Assembly: GCF_003813985.1 (NCBI RefSeq) | Contig: NZ_CP033897.1 | Coordinates: 310,001 to 374,000, forward strand | DNA length: 64,000 bases | Direction: 5' to 3' | Origin: Corynebacterium gerontici | Lineage (GTDB): Bacteria > Actinomycetota > Actinomycetes > Mycobacteriales > Mycobacteriaceae | Shown here: positions 18,519-28,612 of the stretch, piece by piece | How positions within the stretch are numbered: the first letter of the stretch is position 1 | How the letters are laid out: the number at the start of each line of letters is the position of its first letter | Program-made: the position numbers and the translations under genes | The notes under the pieces: model-generated | The model's input: the letters and a program-made list of their open reading frames with translations, nothing else | Told to the model about the DNA's origin: nothing | The model's database searches: none

Positions 18519-19766
18519 ATGAAGAAAGCTCAATGGTGGACTGCCTTGCTCGGCGCAGGCGTGGTAGTGGCAATGACGGCTGGTGCCGGGGTGTGGCTCA
18601 CCCAGTACAACGCACTTGAGGTGGATCCGCCGGCGCACATCGAGGCTCCCCAAGCGTTGGTGAATCCCGTTAGCAGTGATGCGCCGCTCGATCCGGCTTT
18701 GAGCGCGAACCTTTCTAAGCTTGTCGACGCCCCCGCCCTCGGCAACTTCGGCATCCAAGTGGCAGACGCCAACACGGGTGAAGTGATCTTTGAGCGCGCC
18801 AGCACTCAAGCGATGATTCCCGCGTCCTCAACGAAGATGCTCAGTGCCGCCGCGGCGTTGCTTAAGCTCGGCGCAAACGATGTGATCCGCACAAAGGTGC
18901 TGCAGATCAGCGAAGATACCGTGGTGATTCAGGGCAGCGGGGATGTGTGGCTGACCCAAGATCGGATCAAGGACCTGGCGGCGCAGATCCAAAAATCCAT
19001 GCCGCAGGTAAGCAATGTGCTGGTAGATGTGAGTGCTTGGCCGGGTGAAAAAATTCTTCCTGGATGGGATCCGCAGGACGTCGACGGCGGTTTCGTGGCT
19101 CCCCTCGAACCACTCATGATCAATCAGGGGCGGCTCGGTGCAGCCACTGGAGATGTGCCGCGTAGCCACACCCCGGCCTTAGATGTTGCCCAGGCGTTGG
19201 CGCAACAGCTCGGCGCTCCAGCTTTTGGCTATACCCAGCAGGCGCAGGGAGAAGAAATAGCCAGCACGCAGTCGCCCACGCTGGAGCGGCGTATTGAGCT
19301 CATGATGGAGGATTCTGACAACGTGATGGCCGAAGCCATCGCGCGTGAACTCGACGCTGATGATCCCACGGGCGCAACGCTTGCCACGCTGCAAGAAGCC
19401 GGTTTGGACACCAGTGGGATCACACTGGCGGATAATTGCGGCTTGAGTTTGAACAATCGCATCACCCCGGTCCTGCTCAGCCAGATCTCCACCAAGGCGG
19501 TGCAGGAGGAACAACTGCGCCCGCTGCTTGCCACCTTGCCAATCGCCGGCGCTTCCGGCACCCTCAGCGATCGTTTCGCTGGTATGGACGGGCGAGGTTG
19601 GGTGCGTGCTAAAACCGGAACGCTGACGAAGGTGGCGGCGCTCGCAGGAGTGGTACCCAGCAGCAGTGGTCACATGCTGAGCTTCGCCATGATCTCAAAC
19701 GGCGCAGATGTCGACGGTGCCCGAAAGGGCATGGATCAAGTGGCCAGCGCTCTGCGTGACGCATAA
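18519..19766 (+). CDS. dacB: D-alanyl-D-alanine carboxypeptidase/endopeptidase (PBP4, class C)
   Basis: This 415-aa exported peptidoglycan hydrolase trims D-Ala from, or splits cross-links in, the cell wall. One N-terminal signal-anchor helix (around 7-27) precedes the serine active-site motif SSTK (around 107-110). SDN (near 270) and the KTG triad (KTGTLTKVA, near 365) complete the penicillin-binding fold. It heads the dacB–tilS–hpt operon, overlapping tilS by one base (TAATG). The likely mRNA is leaderless. One CGTCGACAAG-variant motif lies within (18720-18729). Confidence 0.93.
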   Translation: MKKAQWWTALLGAGVVVAMTAGAGVWLTQYNALEVDPPAHIEAPQALVNPVSSDAPLDPALSANLSKLVDAPALGNFGIQVADANTGEVIFERASTQAMIPASSTKMLSAAAALLKLGANDVIRTKVLQISEDTVVIQGSGDVWLTQDRIKDLAAQIQKSMPQVSNVLVDVSAWPGEKILPGWDPQDVDGGFVAPLEPLMINQGRLGAATGDVPRSHTPALDVAQALAQQLGAPAFGYTQQAQGEEIASTQSPTLERRIELMMEDSDNVMAEAIARELDADDPTGATLATLQEAGLDTSGITLADNCGLSLNNRITPVLLSQISTKAVQEEQLRPLLATLPIAGASGTLSDRFAGMDGRGWVRAKTGTLTKVAALAGVVPSSSGHMLSFAMISNGADVDGARKGMDQVASALRDA

Positions 19767-20671
19767 TGGTGAAACCCTTTTGGCCTCGTAAAAGCCCGCA
19801 TTTTCTCGCTTGTCGACGCGCCGTGCGGCCAGCGCAGCCGCAGGTGGCGGTAGGCCTTTCGGGAGGGCCGGACTCCCTGGCGCTCGTGGCCGCGCTCGTC
19901 GCTGAGGGCGTGCAGGTGCGTGCACTGTGCGTGGACCATCAGCTCGACGCGAACTCCGCCGAAGTTGCCTATAAGGCGGCGAGCATTGCTCGCGGGTTCG
20001 GTGCAGAAGCTGAGGTGCTGCACGTGCGGGTGAAGTCTTCCAAAGGCATGGAGGCGGATGCGCGCGAGGTTCGATATCGAGCATTGACGCAGGCCGTGGG
20101 CGAAGGTGTACTTGCCGTAGGACACACTAGGGATGACCAGGCAGAAACATTGCTGCTTAGTGCCCTGCGAGGCAAAGCGGCCGGCATGCCGCGCTGGCGC
20201 GACATGGGGGCAGTGCAACTGTGGCGGCCGCTGCTTCATGTGGGCAGGGTCGATACCCTCGGCGCATGTGAGGAACTCGGCCTTGAACCCTGGATGGATC
20301 CGCTTAACCACGCGGAGGCATCGCGCCGGGTGGCGTTGCGGGAGTACATTTTGCCCCAGCTATCGCAGTTGATCGGTGGCGACGCGGTGACGGCGCTCGC
20401 CGGCGCCGCTGAGGAACTGGTGCGCGATGAGCAAGCGCTTGAATGGTGGGCGGGGGACGTCGAAAAGCTTGAGCATGCTCCCAGTGCCGTGCGAAGGCGT
20501 GCGATTGCGAAGATGCTGCAGCAAGCGGGTATCGAGTTGAAAAAGGCGCATCTGGACGCGGGGGAGGCGCTTGTGTGCGATTGGCATGGGCAGGGGGCAG
20601 TGAAGCTTGGAAAAGGGTTGGAGTTAGTGCGCAAAGATGGCACACTTTGGGTGGAAAGAGCAGAAAGGTGA
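19766..20671 (+). CDS. tilS: tRNA(Ile)-lysidine synthetase
   Basis: This 301-aa N-type ATP-pyrophosphatase converts C34 of tRNA-Ile(CAU) to lysidine. The PP-loop SGGPDSL is at about residues 32-38, and CVDHQL and [13 protein letters not shown], typical of TilS, follow. The C-terminal domain is short, as in other actinobacteria. The ATG overlaps the dacB stop by one base, and hpt begins 2 nt after the TGA. Two dispersed motif copies lie inside: CTTGTCGACG (19809-19818) and CGTCGAAAAG (20458-20467). Confidence 0.95.
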   Translation: MVKPFWPRKSPHFLACRRAVRPAQPQVAVGLSGGPDSLALVAALVAEGVQVRALCVDHQLDANSAEVAYKAASIARGFGAEAEVLHVRVKSSKGMEADAREVRYRALTQAVGEGVLAVGHTRDDQAETLLLSALRGKAAGMPRWRDMGAVQLWRPLLHVGRVDTLGACEELGLEPWMDPLNHAEASRRVALREYILPQLSQLIGGDAVTALAGAAEELVRDEQALEWWAGDVEKLEHAPSAVRRRAIAKMLQQAGIELKKAHLDAGEALVCDWHGQGAVKLGKGLELVRKDGTLWVERAER

Positions 20672-20673
20672 TC

Positions 20674-21258
20674 ATGCACGACACGATGGACTTCGATGTC
20701 CCCGACAACCCCTACGGCGACGATGTCGAAGCCGTGTTAGTAAGCGAAGAGCAGCTCAAGGCGCGAATCCAAGAGATGGCCGACGACATTTCTCGGCGAT
20801 ACCGCGATGAAGAGGAAGACCTCATTCTCGTTGGCGTGCTCAAGGGTGCCGTGTTCTTCATCACCGACCTCGCCCGCGCGCTGAGCATCCCCTCCCAGGT
20901 GGAGTTCATGGCGGTCAGCTCCTACGGCAATTCGTCCTCGTCCTCGGGTGTGGTGCGGATCTTGAAGGACCTCGACCGCGACATCGAAGGGCGCAATGTG
21001 CTGGTGGTGGAAGACGTGATCGACTCCGGCCTCACGCTCTCCTGGCTCATGCGCAACCTCAAGGGTCGCCGCCCCAAGAGCCTGGAAGTGATCTCCCTGC
21101 TGCGCAAGCCAGAAGCCGTCAAGGCGCGGGTGGACTTCATGGATATCGGCTTTGACCTGCCCAATGAATTCCTCATCGGCTACGGCCTCGACTTCGCCGA
21201 GCGCTACCGCGACCTTCCATTCGTGGGCAGCCTGCGTAGAAGCGTCTACGAATCCTAG
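20674..21258 (+). CDS. hpt: Hypoxanthine phosphoribosyltransferase
   Basis: This 194-aa purine-salvage enzyme makes IMP/GMP from hypoxanthine/guanine and PRPP. The PRPP-binding motif [16 protein letters not shown] is complete, and the flexible loop [11 protein letters not shown] is present. The start is the ATG at 20674, with AGAAAGG upstream; the open frame from 20575 runs through tilS and is not a plausible start. It is the third gene of dacB–tilS–hpt, and a hairpin follows. Confidence 0.97.
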   Translation: MHDTMDFDVPDNPYGDDVEAVLVSEEQLKARIQEMADDISRRYRDEEEDLILVGVLKGAVFFITDLARALSIPSQVEFMAVSSYGNSSSSSGVVRILKDLDRDIEGRNVLVVEDVIDSGLTLSWLMRNLKGRRPKSLEVISLLRKPEAVKARVDFMDIGFDLPNEFLIGYGLDFAERYRDLPFVGSLRRSVYES

Positions 21259-21268
21259 CTTTTCGACG
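21259..21268 (-). repeat. Dispersed motif CGTCGAAAAG (intergenic copy)
   Basis: CTTTTCGACG on the plus strand sits directly at the hpt stop codon and leads into the terminator hairpin. It is one of 18 identical 10-mers in the window. Confidence 0.75.
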
Positions 21269-21289
21269 CCCCGCGGAACACCCGCGGGG
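21269..21289 (+). terminator. Hairpin after hpt
   Basis: CCCCGCGG and CCGCGGGG form an 8-bp stem with a 5-nt loop, 10 nt after the hpt stop. Only a weak T tail follows, so partial read-through to ftsH is possible. Confidence 0.65.
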
Positions 21290-21364
21290 TTGCGCTCGTT
21301 ATATTCAGTGACGAATCGCCTCATTACACAGAAAGGGCCGGCGCCGCACGCACGCCGGTAGTGC

Positions 21365-23770
21365 ATGAAGAACAAGAAGATCCTCCAATACGGCCTGGTT
21401 GCCGCGGCAGTGCTCATGGCACTGTACGTCTTTGCCCTCCTGGGAAATGACGCCCGTGGTTTCCAGACCGTTGATACTTCCGTGGCAGTCAAGCAGCTTG
21501 ACGAGAAAAACGTCAAGGAAGTTGAGATCGACGACCGTGAGCAGCGCCTGCGCATCACCTTGAAGAACCCAATCGAGGTTGAGGGCAAGAAGGACGTCGA
21601 ACAGGTCATGACCAAGTATCCGGCGCGAACCGCACCGGAGATCTTCAACAAGGTCCAGGGATCTGAGGCGGAGAAATACACCACCAATGTCACGCAGGAA
21701 TCCTTTCTGACCTCAATGCTCGGCTACATTCTGCCGATGCTCATCGTCTTTGGCCTGCTGATGTTCATGTTCTCCCGCATGCAGGGCAGCGGCATGGGCA
21801 TGTTCGGCATGGGCAACTCGCGTGCCAAAGAATTGAACAAGGATATGCCCACCAACACCTTTGCCGACGTGGCGGGTGCTGATGAAGCCGTGGACGAGCT
21901 ACACGAGATCAAAGACTTCCTCCAGGATCCCTCACGCTATGAGGAACTGGGGGCAAAAATTCCTCGCGGCGTGCTGCTCTATGGTCCTCCCGGCACGGGT
22001 AAGACGCTGCTGGCGCGCGCCGTGGCCGGCGAAGCTGGGGTTCCTTTCTACTCCATCTCAGGCTCTGATTTCGTAGAAATGTTCGTGGGCGTGGGCGCAT
22101 CGCGCGTGCGTGACCTGTTCAAGCAGGCTCGCGAACACTCGCCCTGCATCATCTTCGTGGACGAGATTGATGCCGTTGGCCGCCAGCGTGGCTCCGGCAT
22201 GGGCGGCGGACACGACGAGCGCGAGCAGACCCTGAACCAGCTCTTGGTTGAGATGGACGGCTTTGGTGATCGCGAAGGCGTCATCCTCATGGCCGCCACT
22301 AACCGCCCAGACATTCTCGACCCAGCACTGCTGCGCCCGGGACGTTTTGATCGTCAGATTCCCGTGGGCAACCCGGACCTCAAGGGCCGCGAGCAGATCC
22401 TGAAGGTGCACGCCAAAGGCAAGCCCTTGGCAGCCGATGCGGATCTCAACGCGCTTGCGCGCCGCACCGCCGGCATGTCCGGTGCAGACCTCTCCAACGT
22501 GCTGAACGAGGCCGCGCTCTTGACCGCTCGCGTGGGCGGCAATGTGATTACCGCCGATGCGCTTGAGGAAGCCACCGACCGCGTGATCGGTGGTCCGCGC
22601 CGTAGCTCCAAGGTGATCTCGGAGAAGGAGAAGAAGGTTACCGCCTATCACGAGGGCGGCCATACCCTTGCCGCGTGGGCGTTGAAGAATATTGAGCGCG
22701 TGTACAAGGTGACCATCCTGGCCCGTGGTCGTACTGGCGGGCATGCCATGACGGCTGCCGAGGACGATAAGGGCATGTATAACCGCGACGAGCTCTTCGC
22801 CCGCCTAGTGTTCGCCATGGGCGGACGCTCCGCCGAGGAGCTGGTGTTTGGTGAACCCACCACCGGCGCATCCGCAGACATCGAGCAGGCCACCAAGATC
22901 GCGCGCGCGATGGTGACTGAGTACGGCATGTCGCCGGAACTTGGCATGGTGAAATACGGCGAAGAGCAAGGCGATCCCTTCTCCGGCCGTGGTGGTGGTG
23001 GATCGCTGGAGTACTCTCCAGAGGTTGCTGCCAAGATCGACGCCCAAGTCCAATACCTTCTGGATAAGGCACATGAGCGTGCCTACCGCATTCTCGAGCG
23101 GCACCGCGATCACCTCGACCGCCTGGCTGAAAAGTTGCTTGAGAAGGAAACGCTGCGCAGACCCGACCTTGAGGCGCTCTTCGAAGATATCGAGCCCGAG
23201 GAAGTTGGCGAGGTGTTCCCTCATCAGGACGCGCGTTTTAGCCGCCAGATTGGGCGCGAGCCAGTTAAGACCCCAACTGAGTTGGCAATCGAACGCGGTG
23301 AGGAACCACCGAAGCCCTTCTCGCTGCTGGAGGCATCGAAGGCGGCTCGCGCTCGTCGTGAGGCGGAGCTGGCTGAGAAGAATAAGCAGGCCTCACCTGT
23401 TGCGCCCAAGCAAGGCCCCGCCCCTGCCACAGAACAGCGCTATGGTGGCACGCCGCCACCTGCCAACTGGTCCGCGCCCGGTTGGCCGCCGAAGCAGCAG
23501 GATGAACACCCCGGCATGAAGAACTACCCGCAGGTTGGCCTCGGTTCTAACGGTATGAATGAAGTCAAGGAAGCCTCGCATCTGGAAGACATCCATTCGC
23601 CAGAACATTATGAGCCCAAGAAGGAATTCGGCTTCCGTCTGCCGGAGCGCGAGCGTCCCGATCACGAGTGGAAAGACGGCGCCAGTGGGCGTCATCGCGC
23701 AGACGAGCCCGAGGAGGCTCCGGCAGATAACGCCACCGAGGTCATCGACCTTGAAGACAAGGAGCGCTAG
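21365..23770 (+). CDS. ftsH: ATP-dependent zinc metalloprotease FtsH
   Basis: This 801-aa membrane-bound AAA+ protease degrades damaged or regulated membrane proteins. Two N-terminal membrane helices (around 8-28 and 115-137) flank the small periplasmic domain. Walker A GPPGTGKT (around 207-214), Walker [12 protein letters not shown] and the second region of homology follow. The zinc motif HEGGH is near residue 429. The C-terminal 180 residues are a Pro/Glu-rich tail typical of corynebacteria. It starts the operon running to panC, with folE beginning directly after the stop. Confidence 0.97.
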   Translation: MKNKKILQYGLVAAAVLMALYVFALLGNDARGFQTVDTSVAVKQLDEKNVKEVEIDDREQRLRITLKNPIEVEGKKDVEQVMTKYPARTAPEIFNKVQGSEAEKYTTNVTQESFLTSMLGYILPMLIVFGLLMFMFSRMQGSGMGMFGMGNSRAKELNKDMPTNTFADVAGADEAVDELHEIKDFLQDPSRYEELGAKIPRGVLLYGPPGTGKTLLARAVAGEAGVPFYSISGSDFVEMFVGVGASRVRDLFKQAREHSPCIIFVDEIDAVGRQRGSGMGGGHDEREQTLNQLLVEMDGFGDREGVILMAATNRPDILDPALLRPGRFDRQIPVGNPDLKGREQILKVHAKGKPLAADADLNALARRTAGMSGADLSNVLNEAALLTARVGGNVITADALEEATDRVIGGPRRSSKVISEKEKKVTAYHEGGHTLAAWALKNIERVYKVTILARGRTGGHAMTAAEDDKGMYNRDELFARLVFAMGGRSAEELVFGEPTTGASADIEQATKIARAMVTEYGMSPELGMVKYGEEQGDPFSGRGGGGSLEYSPEVAAKIDAQVQYLLDKAHERAYRILERHRDHLDRLAEKLLEKETLRRPDLEALFEDIEPEEVGEVFPHQDARFSRQIGREPVKTPTELAIERGEEPPKPFSLLEASKAARARREAELAEKNKQASPVAPKQGPAPATEQRYGGTPPPANWSAPGWPPKQQDEHPGMKNYPQVGLGSNGMNEVKEASHLEDIHSPEHYEPKKEFGFRLPERERPDHEWKDGASGRHRADEPEEAPADNATEVIDLEDKER

Positions 23771-24337
23771 GTGGCTATCGACCAAGCACGCGCTGAGGCT
23801 GCAGTCCGCGAACTGCTCATCGCCGTGGGGGAGGATCCAGACCGCGAAGGGCTGCTGGAAACTCCCGCGCGCGTAGCTCGCGCCTATGCGGAAATGTTCG
23901 CGGGACTGCACGAAGATCCCACCGAGGTGTTGTCCAAGACCTTCTCGGAGGATCACCGCGAGCTGGTGCTCGTGCGTGACATACCCATCTACTCTACGTG
24001 CGAACACCACTTGGTGCCGTTTTTCGGCGTAGCCCACATCGGCTATATCCCTGGAGAAAGTGGCAAGGTCACTGGGCTGTCTAAGCTTGCTCGGCTGGTG
24101 GATATGTTTGCCAAGCGCCCACAGGTGCAAGAGCGCCTGACCTCCCAGGTAGCGGACGCGCTTGTGGATAAGCTGCAGGCTCATTCGGTGATCGTGGTAA
24201 TTGAATGCGAACACCTATGCATGGCGATGCGCGGGATTCGCAAGCCCGGTGCCACCACCACTACTTCCGCGGTTCGCGGAGGGTTTCAACGTAACGCGGC
24301 CTCCCGTGCTGAGGCCTTGAGCTTGATTCGAGGCTAA
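23771..24337 (+). CDS. folE: GTP cyclohydrolase I
   Basis: This 188-aa enzyme catalyses the first step of folate synthesis, converting GTP to dihydroneopterin triphosphate. [10 protein letters not shown] (zinc Cys and catalytic His) and [12 protein letters not shown] are diagnostic. Translation starts at a GTG immediately after the ftsH stop, so translation is probably coupled. It is followed by folP, folB and folK in one operon. Confidence 0.97.
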   Translation: MAIDQARAEAAVRELLIAVGEDPDREGLLETPARVARAYAEMFAGLHEDPTEVLSKTFSEDHRELVLVRDIPIYSTCEHHLVPFFGVAHIGYIPGESGKVTGLSKLARLVDMFAKRPQVQERLTSQVADALVDKLQAHSVIVVIECEHLCMAMRGIRKPGATTTTSAVRGGFQRNAASRAEALSLIRG

Positions 24338-24339
24338 CA

Positions 24340-25143
24340 GTGCAGCGCACGCTAGTGATGGGCATCTTGAATGTCACCAAGGATTCCTTCTCAGATGGGG
24401 GACGCTACCTCGATCCCTCCATTGCCATCCAGCACGCTGAGGCGATGGTGGACCGCGGTGCAGACATCATCGATATCGGTGGAGAGTCCACTCGCCCCGG
24501 AGCCGTGCGCGTGCAAGAGAACAAGGAGCGCGAGCGTGTGGTGCCCGTCATCGAGGCGCTGACGCAGCGAGGATTGATCACTTCGGTGGATACGATGCGC
24601 GCCAGCGTTGCCGCCGCCGCCGCTGAGGCTGGGGTGAGCATGCTCAATGACGTCTCCGGTGGCCTGGCTGATCCCGAGATGCTCTCGGTTGCGGCAGATA
24701 CGGGGCTGCCTATCTGCTTGATGCATTGGAAGGCGGATCGCTTCGGCGATGCCGCCGGTGCCGCCGATCATGGCGGGGACGTGGTGGCCGATGTGCACCG
24801 GCACTTGGACGCGCGTGTGGAGGCTGCCCTGGAAGCAGGAGTGAAATCAGAGAACATCATTCTGGATCCGGGCCTCGGCTTTGCCAAGACTGCCCAAGAT
24901 AACTGGGCTTTATTGCATGCGTTGCCGAGCTTCATCCAGCGCGGACACCGGGTGCTGCTGGGCGCTTCGCGCAAGCGCTTCCTCGCGGCTCTGCGATCCA
25001 GTGATGAGGGCTGGGCCGATACGGCCACCGCTGCTGTGTCGGCCATCGCTGCGCAGCAGGGCGTATGGTGTGTTCGAGTCCACGACGTGGCGGGCTCACG
25101 CGACGCCGTCAATGTGGCTCAGCGATGGAATGAGGGGGCCTAA
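24340..25143 (+). CDS. folP: Dihydropteroate synthase
   Basis: This 267-aa TIM-barrel enzyme joins p-aminobenzoate to dihydropterin pyrophosphate and is the sulfonamide target. It has [15 protein letters not shown] at the start, [12 protein letters not shown], and [10 protein letters not shown] with GASRKRF near the end. The GTG start lies 2 nt after the folE stop. It is followed 1 nt later by folB. Confidence 0.97.
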   Translation: MQRTLVMGILNVTKDSFSDGGRYLDPSIAIQHAEAMVDRGADIIDIGGESTRPGAVRVQENKERERVVPVIEALTQRGLITSVDTMRASVAAAAAEAGVSMLNDVSGGLADPEMLSVAADTGLPICLMHWKADRFGDAAGAADHGGDVVADVHRHLDARVEAALEAGVKSENIILDPGLGFAKTAQDNWALLHALPSFIQRGHRVLLGASRKRFLAALRSSDEGWADTATAAVSAIAAQQGVWCVRVHDVAGSRDAVNVAQRWNEGA

Positions 25144-25144
25144 G

Positions 25145-25510
25145 ATGGCGGACCGCATTGAATTACGAGGCCTTGAGGCTTATGGATACCACGGGGTGTT
25201 TGAACATGAGCGTCGACAAGGCCAAACCTTTCTCGCGGATGTGACCTGCTGGCTGGACTGTCGAAAGGCCGCGGCCGAGGATGACTTGAATCTGACGGTG
25301 CACTACGGGGAATTGGCGGAAATGGCCCACGAAGTGCTCACAGGAACCCCGCGCGATTTGATCGAGACCGTCGCCGCAGAGATCGCGGATAAGGCGATGA
25401 AGATGTTTCCAATGTTGATCGCGTGCGAGGTCACTATTCACAAGCCACAGGCGCCCATTCCGCACACCTTCGCAGACGTCGCCGTGGTGGCAAGAAGAAG
25501 CAGGAGATAG
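25145..25510 (+). CDS. folB: Dihydroneopterin aldolase
   Basis: This 121-aa enzyme splits dihydroneopterin to the 6-hydroxymethyl pterin. It starts [23 protein letters not shown], with catalytic features GYHGV and the later [10 protein letters not shown]. The ATG lies 1 nt after the folP stop. A longer in-frame extension back to 24881 runs through folP and is rejected. folK follows after 2 nt. The variant motif CGTCGACAAG is present at 25211-25220. Confidence 0.96.
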   Translation: MADRIELRGLEAYGYHGVFEHERRQGQTFLADVTCWLDCRKAAAEDDLNLTVHYGELAEMAHEVLTGTPRDLIETVAAEIADKAMKMFPMLIACEVTIHKPQAPIPHTFADVAVVARRSRR

Positions 25511-25512
25511 CC

Positions 25513-25992
25513 ATGCGAGCGGTGCTTTCCATCGGATCCAATCTGGGCGATTCCGCGGCTCTGCTGCGCACCGTGGCGGAGCACTTTGGCGGCGAGCTGG
25601 TGGGAGCCTCGCATCTATATTCCACGCCGCCGTGGGGCGTTGAAGATCAACCGGACTTCCTCAACGCCGTGCTGGTGGTCGACGTGGAAGGCACGCCCGA
25701 AGCGCTACTAGCGCGATGCCAAGAACTGGAACAGCAGGCGCAGCGTGTCCGCGAGCAACGCTGGGGACCGCGCACATTGGACGTGGATATCGTGCAGATC
25801 CGCTGCGCAGGTGAGGAGCTGTTGTCCAAGGATCCGCGGCTCACACTGCCTCACCCGCGTGCGCATCTTCGCGCATTCGTGTTGGAACCATGGTTCGAAG
25901 TGGAACCGGAAGCAACCTTGCGCGCAAAGCCGCTTGCGGTGTGGCTTGAAAGCGTTGATTGTAGTGATATTCGAAAGGTAGAACCCCTATGA
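25513..25992 (+). CDS. folK: 2-amino-4-hydroxy-6-hydroxymethyldihydropteridine diphosphokinase
   Basis: This 159-aa pyrophosphokinase activates the pterin for folP. It begins MRAVLSIGSNLGDS and has STPPWGVEDQPDFLNAV and GPRTLDVDIVQI, which is the signature. The catalytic run ends LTLPHPRAHLRAFVLEPW. The ATG at 25513 follows folB by 2 nt, and AGGAG precedes it. The 3' end overlaps the DUF3180 gene by 4 nt (ATGA). Confidence 0.97.
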   Translation: MRAVLSIGSNLGDSAALLRTVAEHFGGELVGASHLYSTPPWGVEDQPDFLNAVLVVDVEGTPEALLARCQELEQQAQRVREQRWGPRTLDVDIVQIRCAGEELLSKDPRLTLPHPRAHLRAFVLEPWFEVEPEATLRAKPLAVWLESVDCSDIRKVEPL

Positions 25993-26456
25993 AGCGCACA
26001 AACGTATCTTCAGTGCTGCTCGTTGGGGTCGTGGCGGCAGCGGGAATGTGGATCATCACCCGCTACTTTTATGCCTCAATGATCAACGTTCCCGCCTCGG
26101 TGCCGATGGCAGAGTTCCTCATCGCCGCTGTGCTGGCGTGGGCGGCAATACGGGTAAGCCAGCGAGTGGAAAAGCACCAGATCGGCCAGGATCGCTCACA
26201 GCTCAATCCCGTGACGGCGGCGAAATTGTTGGCCGTGGGGAAGGCGGGAGCGTGGACCGGGGCACTCTTCGGTGGCGCGTACGTGGGGCGGGCGCTATAC
26301 GTGGTGCCGAAGATGGGTGAGTTGGTGGCAGCGCACGATGATGTGCCCCTGGTGTTAGCTTCTGTGGCGGGTGGACTTGCGATGAGTGCCGCCGGTTTAT
26401 GGCTGGAGCGAGCCTGTTCGGTGCCGCCGCCTCCAAACGGAGAGGCGGTGCGGTAA
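25989..26456 (+). CDS. DUF3180 membrane protein
   Basis: This 155-aa protein has four hydrophobic helices (residues around 7-27, 38-56, 83-105 and 119-137) in the arrangement of DUF3180. The family is almost always found directly after folK in mycobacteria and corynebacteria (Rv3605c). It overlaps folK by 4 nt and is therefore translationally coupled. Its function is unknown. Confidence 0.9.
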   Translation: MKRTNVSSVLLVGVVAAAGMWIITRYFYASMINVPASVPMAEFLIAAVLAWAAIRVSQRVEKHQIGQDRSQLNPVTAAKLLAVGKAGAWTGALFGGAYVGRALYVVPKMGELVAAHDDVPLVLASVAGGLAMSAAGLWLERACSVPPPPNGEAVR

Positions 26457-26466
26457 CTTGGATTCC

Positions 26467-27228
26467 ATGAATGAGAAGGACAACGGGCAAAAGGTTCTCA
26501 TCGCCCTCGTGGTGCTCGCCATGGTCGCCAGTGTGGTGATGATGATTACGGGCAATTTGAATGCGCTGAAGTTGGCGCTGCTCGCCGCGTTATGGGCTGC
26601 TGCCTTGGGTTTTTTGCTCGTTGTCCGCTATCGCCAGCAGGCAATCGCCGCTCGCGAGGAACTTGCGCGCTCCAGGGCGCAGTTTGAAGAGGAGCTGGCG
26701 TATGAGCGTGAGCTGGAGCAACATCGTGAATACGAGTACTACGCGGAGATTCGCGCCCAATTGGATGAGTTGCGCTTCCAATTGGAGGATCTGACGGGGC
26801 AGCTTTTCGACGAACCCACGATGCTCGAAGCCCGCGCAACCAGGGTGCATGAGCTGGAGTCTTCTGAGGAAGAGGAAGCAGAGTCTTCTTCGGAACCCAA
26901 GGAACCGGAAACGCCTGGCTACCCCTCCACGTGGGCGACGAATCCCAGCGGGCCGGTGTCGGCCTTCTTGCTGCCCGAGGAGGACAACAGCGAGACCCGC
27001 GAATTCAGCATCGCGGATATCAAGAAGGAAGCAGAGCCTGAGGAACCAGAGGCGCCGGAAGAGCCAGCGGAGTCTGAGCAGCGCCGTTTCGATACCGGCA
27101 GTTTCACGGCGGTGCCGTGGGTGCAGCAAACGGCCCCGGAGCCTGAGCAGCGCCATGGTCGTCGGCGCCGCGATGAGCACCGCGAGGCCGTGAGCGTTGA
27201 GGAATTGTTGAAGAGGCAGCGCCAGTGA
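26467..27228 (+). CDS. DUF6779-type membrane protein with acidic cytoplasmic tail
   Basis: This 253-aa protein has two adjacent membrane helices at residues around 10-55, then a coiled-coil-like segment rich in Glu/Arg (around 60-110). A long low-complexity acidic region (E/P/S) and a basic C-terminus follow. It occupies the position of Rv3604c in the folate operon and matches DUF6779-type proteins. The start is the ATG at 26467; the upstream frame lies in the DUF3180 gene. Its function is unknown; the topology suggests an envelope scaffold. It overlaps the next gene by 4 nt. It contains CTTTTCGACG at 26803-26812. Confidence 0.8.
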   Translation: MNEKDNGQKVLIALVVLAMVASVVMMITGNLNALKLALLAALWAAALGFLLVVRYRQQAIAAREELARSRAQFEEELAYERELEQHREYEYYAEIRAQLDELRFQLEDLTGQLFDEPTMLEARATRVHELESSEEEEAESSSEPKEPETPGYPSTWATNPSGPVSAFLLPEEDNSETREFSIADIKKEAEPEEPEAPEEPAESEQRRFDTGSFTAVPWVQQTAPEPEQRHGRRRRDEHREAVSVEELLKRQRQ

Positions 27229-27842
27229 ATGCACCGCGGATGCGCATAGCAGGCCGCGGTGAACTGCTCTTGCGTTTAGAGGCGGCGGGGCACGTCATCG
27301 TAGATCCGGAAGACGCGGAGCTCATCATCAACCCCCAAGGCCCGGTTCGTGCTGGCCAGGTGGTCGGTTCAACGCAGGCGATTACCCTGGGTGACCTTGA
27401 TGAGTATGACACCACGATGCGCTTCGTGCTCAGTGAGCTCACCTTGAACGTGTTTGCGCTCACCGCTTCGGATGAGGTGACGGCGACCGTCGCGGAGCTG
27501 CTCGTGAATGAGACGGGTGGCCGCGTGGTGCAGGTTCCCGATTCCCAACGTGAGCGCCTGCTGCTTGGCCAGCAGATCGCCGCGTACTCGCAGGTGGTGG
27601 CGCAGGAGGCGAATGCCCTGCTCACGGAGGCGCTTGGCAATCCGGACTTGGCTCAGGACGTGATGGAAGAGGCCACTGGGCTGTTGGCGCCCCCGGCGAA
27701 TGTGCAGCAGGTGCAGCGCGCGTTTCGTTCCATTCAATCCCCGGAACGCAAGCGGTTGTATGTGGAGCTCACCCGGCGCAGCGCTGAGTTGTTCCGCAAC
27801 CGCGAGATTGAGCTTTGGGCGATGAAGGTCCAGGGGGAGTAG
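27225..27842 (+). CDS. Shortened DUF2520-domain protein (Rossmann part reduced)
   Basis: This 205-aa protein sits where related genomes have the Rossmann-like/DUF2520 protein (about 300 aa, Rv3603c in M. tuberculosis). The DUF2520 half is recognisable: FALTASDEVTATVAELLVNE…GGRVVQVPDS, then a helical QIAAYSQVVAQEANALL stretch. The N-terminal part is only about 65 residues instead of about 130 and lacks the usual Gly-x-Gly-x-x-Gly nucleotide loop (it reads IAGRGELLLRLEAAG). It overlaps the upstream gene by 4 nt, and panC starts 2 nt after its stop. A role in pantothenate or NAD(P)-linked chemistry would be guesswork. Confidence 0.6.
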   Translation: MNAPRMRIAGRGELLLRLEAAGHVIVDPEDAELIINPQGPVRAGQVVGSTQAITLGDLDEYDTTMRFVLSELTLNVFALTASDEVTATVAELLVNETGGRVVQVPDSQRERLLLGQQIAAYSQVVAQEANALLTEALGNPDLAQDVMEEATGLLAPPANVQQVQRAFRSIQSPERKRLYVELTRRSAELFRNREIELWAMKVQGE

Positions 27843-27844
27843 GC

Positions 27845-28612
27845 GTGTTTCCTTTCGGTGAGGCGAAACTTTTCGACGAATCCACGATCCCGAAGCTCGG
27901 CCGTGCCTTTGCCAAGCAGGGAAGGCCGGTTGCCCTGGTGCCTTTGGGGGCCGATGTGCATGCGGGCCATATTGCGCTGATCAGGGCAGCCAAGCGGCTG
28001 CACCGTGGCGTGGTTGTGGTGGTGGCTGAACGCAACCACGAGGTGTTTGCAAGAGAGGGCGTTGACGCTGTGATGATTGCACCGAAGCTATCGCAGCGCA
28101 CGATGATCGCGGTTGAGGGTTTGGAACCTGATCTGTCTGCGGAAGTGACGCGCAGGATTCAGTTGATCAATTTGGTTGGCCCAAGTGATGTGTTTTTTGG
28201 TGAAAAAGATTTTGAGGCTCTGGTGCGCACTCAGCAGGCCATTACTGATCTGCGTCTGAACGTGAAGGTGCATTCGGTGCCCACCGTTCGCATGCCCAGT
28301 GGTTTGGCGATGAGCCTGCGCAACGCCTCGGTGCCTGAGACGGACCGTGAGCGTGCGCTGGCACTTTCTGCCGCGCTGTTGGCGGGTGTGCACGCCGCTG
28401 AAGGTGGGCACCAGGCTGTGCTTGATGCGACGCGCGCGGTGCTTGATGCCGCGGGCGTCCAGGCGGATTATGTTGAACTCCGGGGTGCCACGATGGGGCA
28501 GGTGCCTGAAGAAGGAGACGCCAGGTTGCTGATCGCCGCAACCTTCGGTGGGGTTCGGCTGATCGACAGCGCTGGCGTCCCGATTGGCGTGGGGTTCAAG
28601 AACCTCGACTAG
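27845..28612 (+). CDS. panC: Divergent pantoate--beta-alanine ligase-like protein
   Basis: This 255-aa protein of the PanC nucleotidyltransferase family is expected to form pantothenate, but with caution. HxGH survives (VHAGH), as do FGEKDF and GLAMSLRN. Missing or altered are the PTMGALH lead-in (VPLGADVH), the entire NPxQF…EDxxxYPR pantoate-binding segment, and the Q-Q pair after KDY (here EA). It is therefore about 25 residues shorter than usual and may not use pantoate. The GTG at 27845 fits the spacing after the previous gene. Its TAG stop shares CTAG with the stop of the convergent symporter. It ends the ftsH–folate operon. Confidence 0.65.
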   Translation: MFPFGEAKLFDESTIPKLGRAFAKQGRPVALVPLGADVHAGHIALIRAAKRLHRGVVVVVAERNHEVFAREGVDAVMIAPKLSQRTMIAVEGLEPDLSAEVTRRIQLINLVGPSDVFFGEKDFEALVRTQQAITDLRLNVKVHSVPTVRMPSGLAMSLRNASVPETDRERALALSAALLAGVHAAEGGHQAVLDATRAVLDAAGVQADYVELRGATMGQVPEEGDARLLIAATFGGVRLIDSAGVPIGVGFKNLD

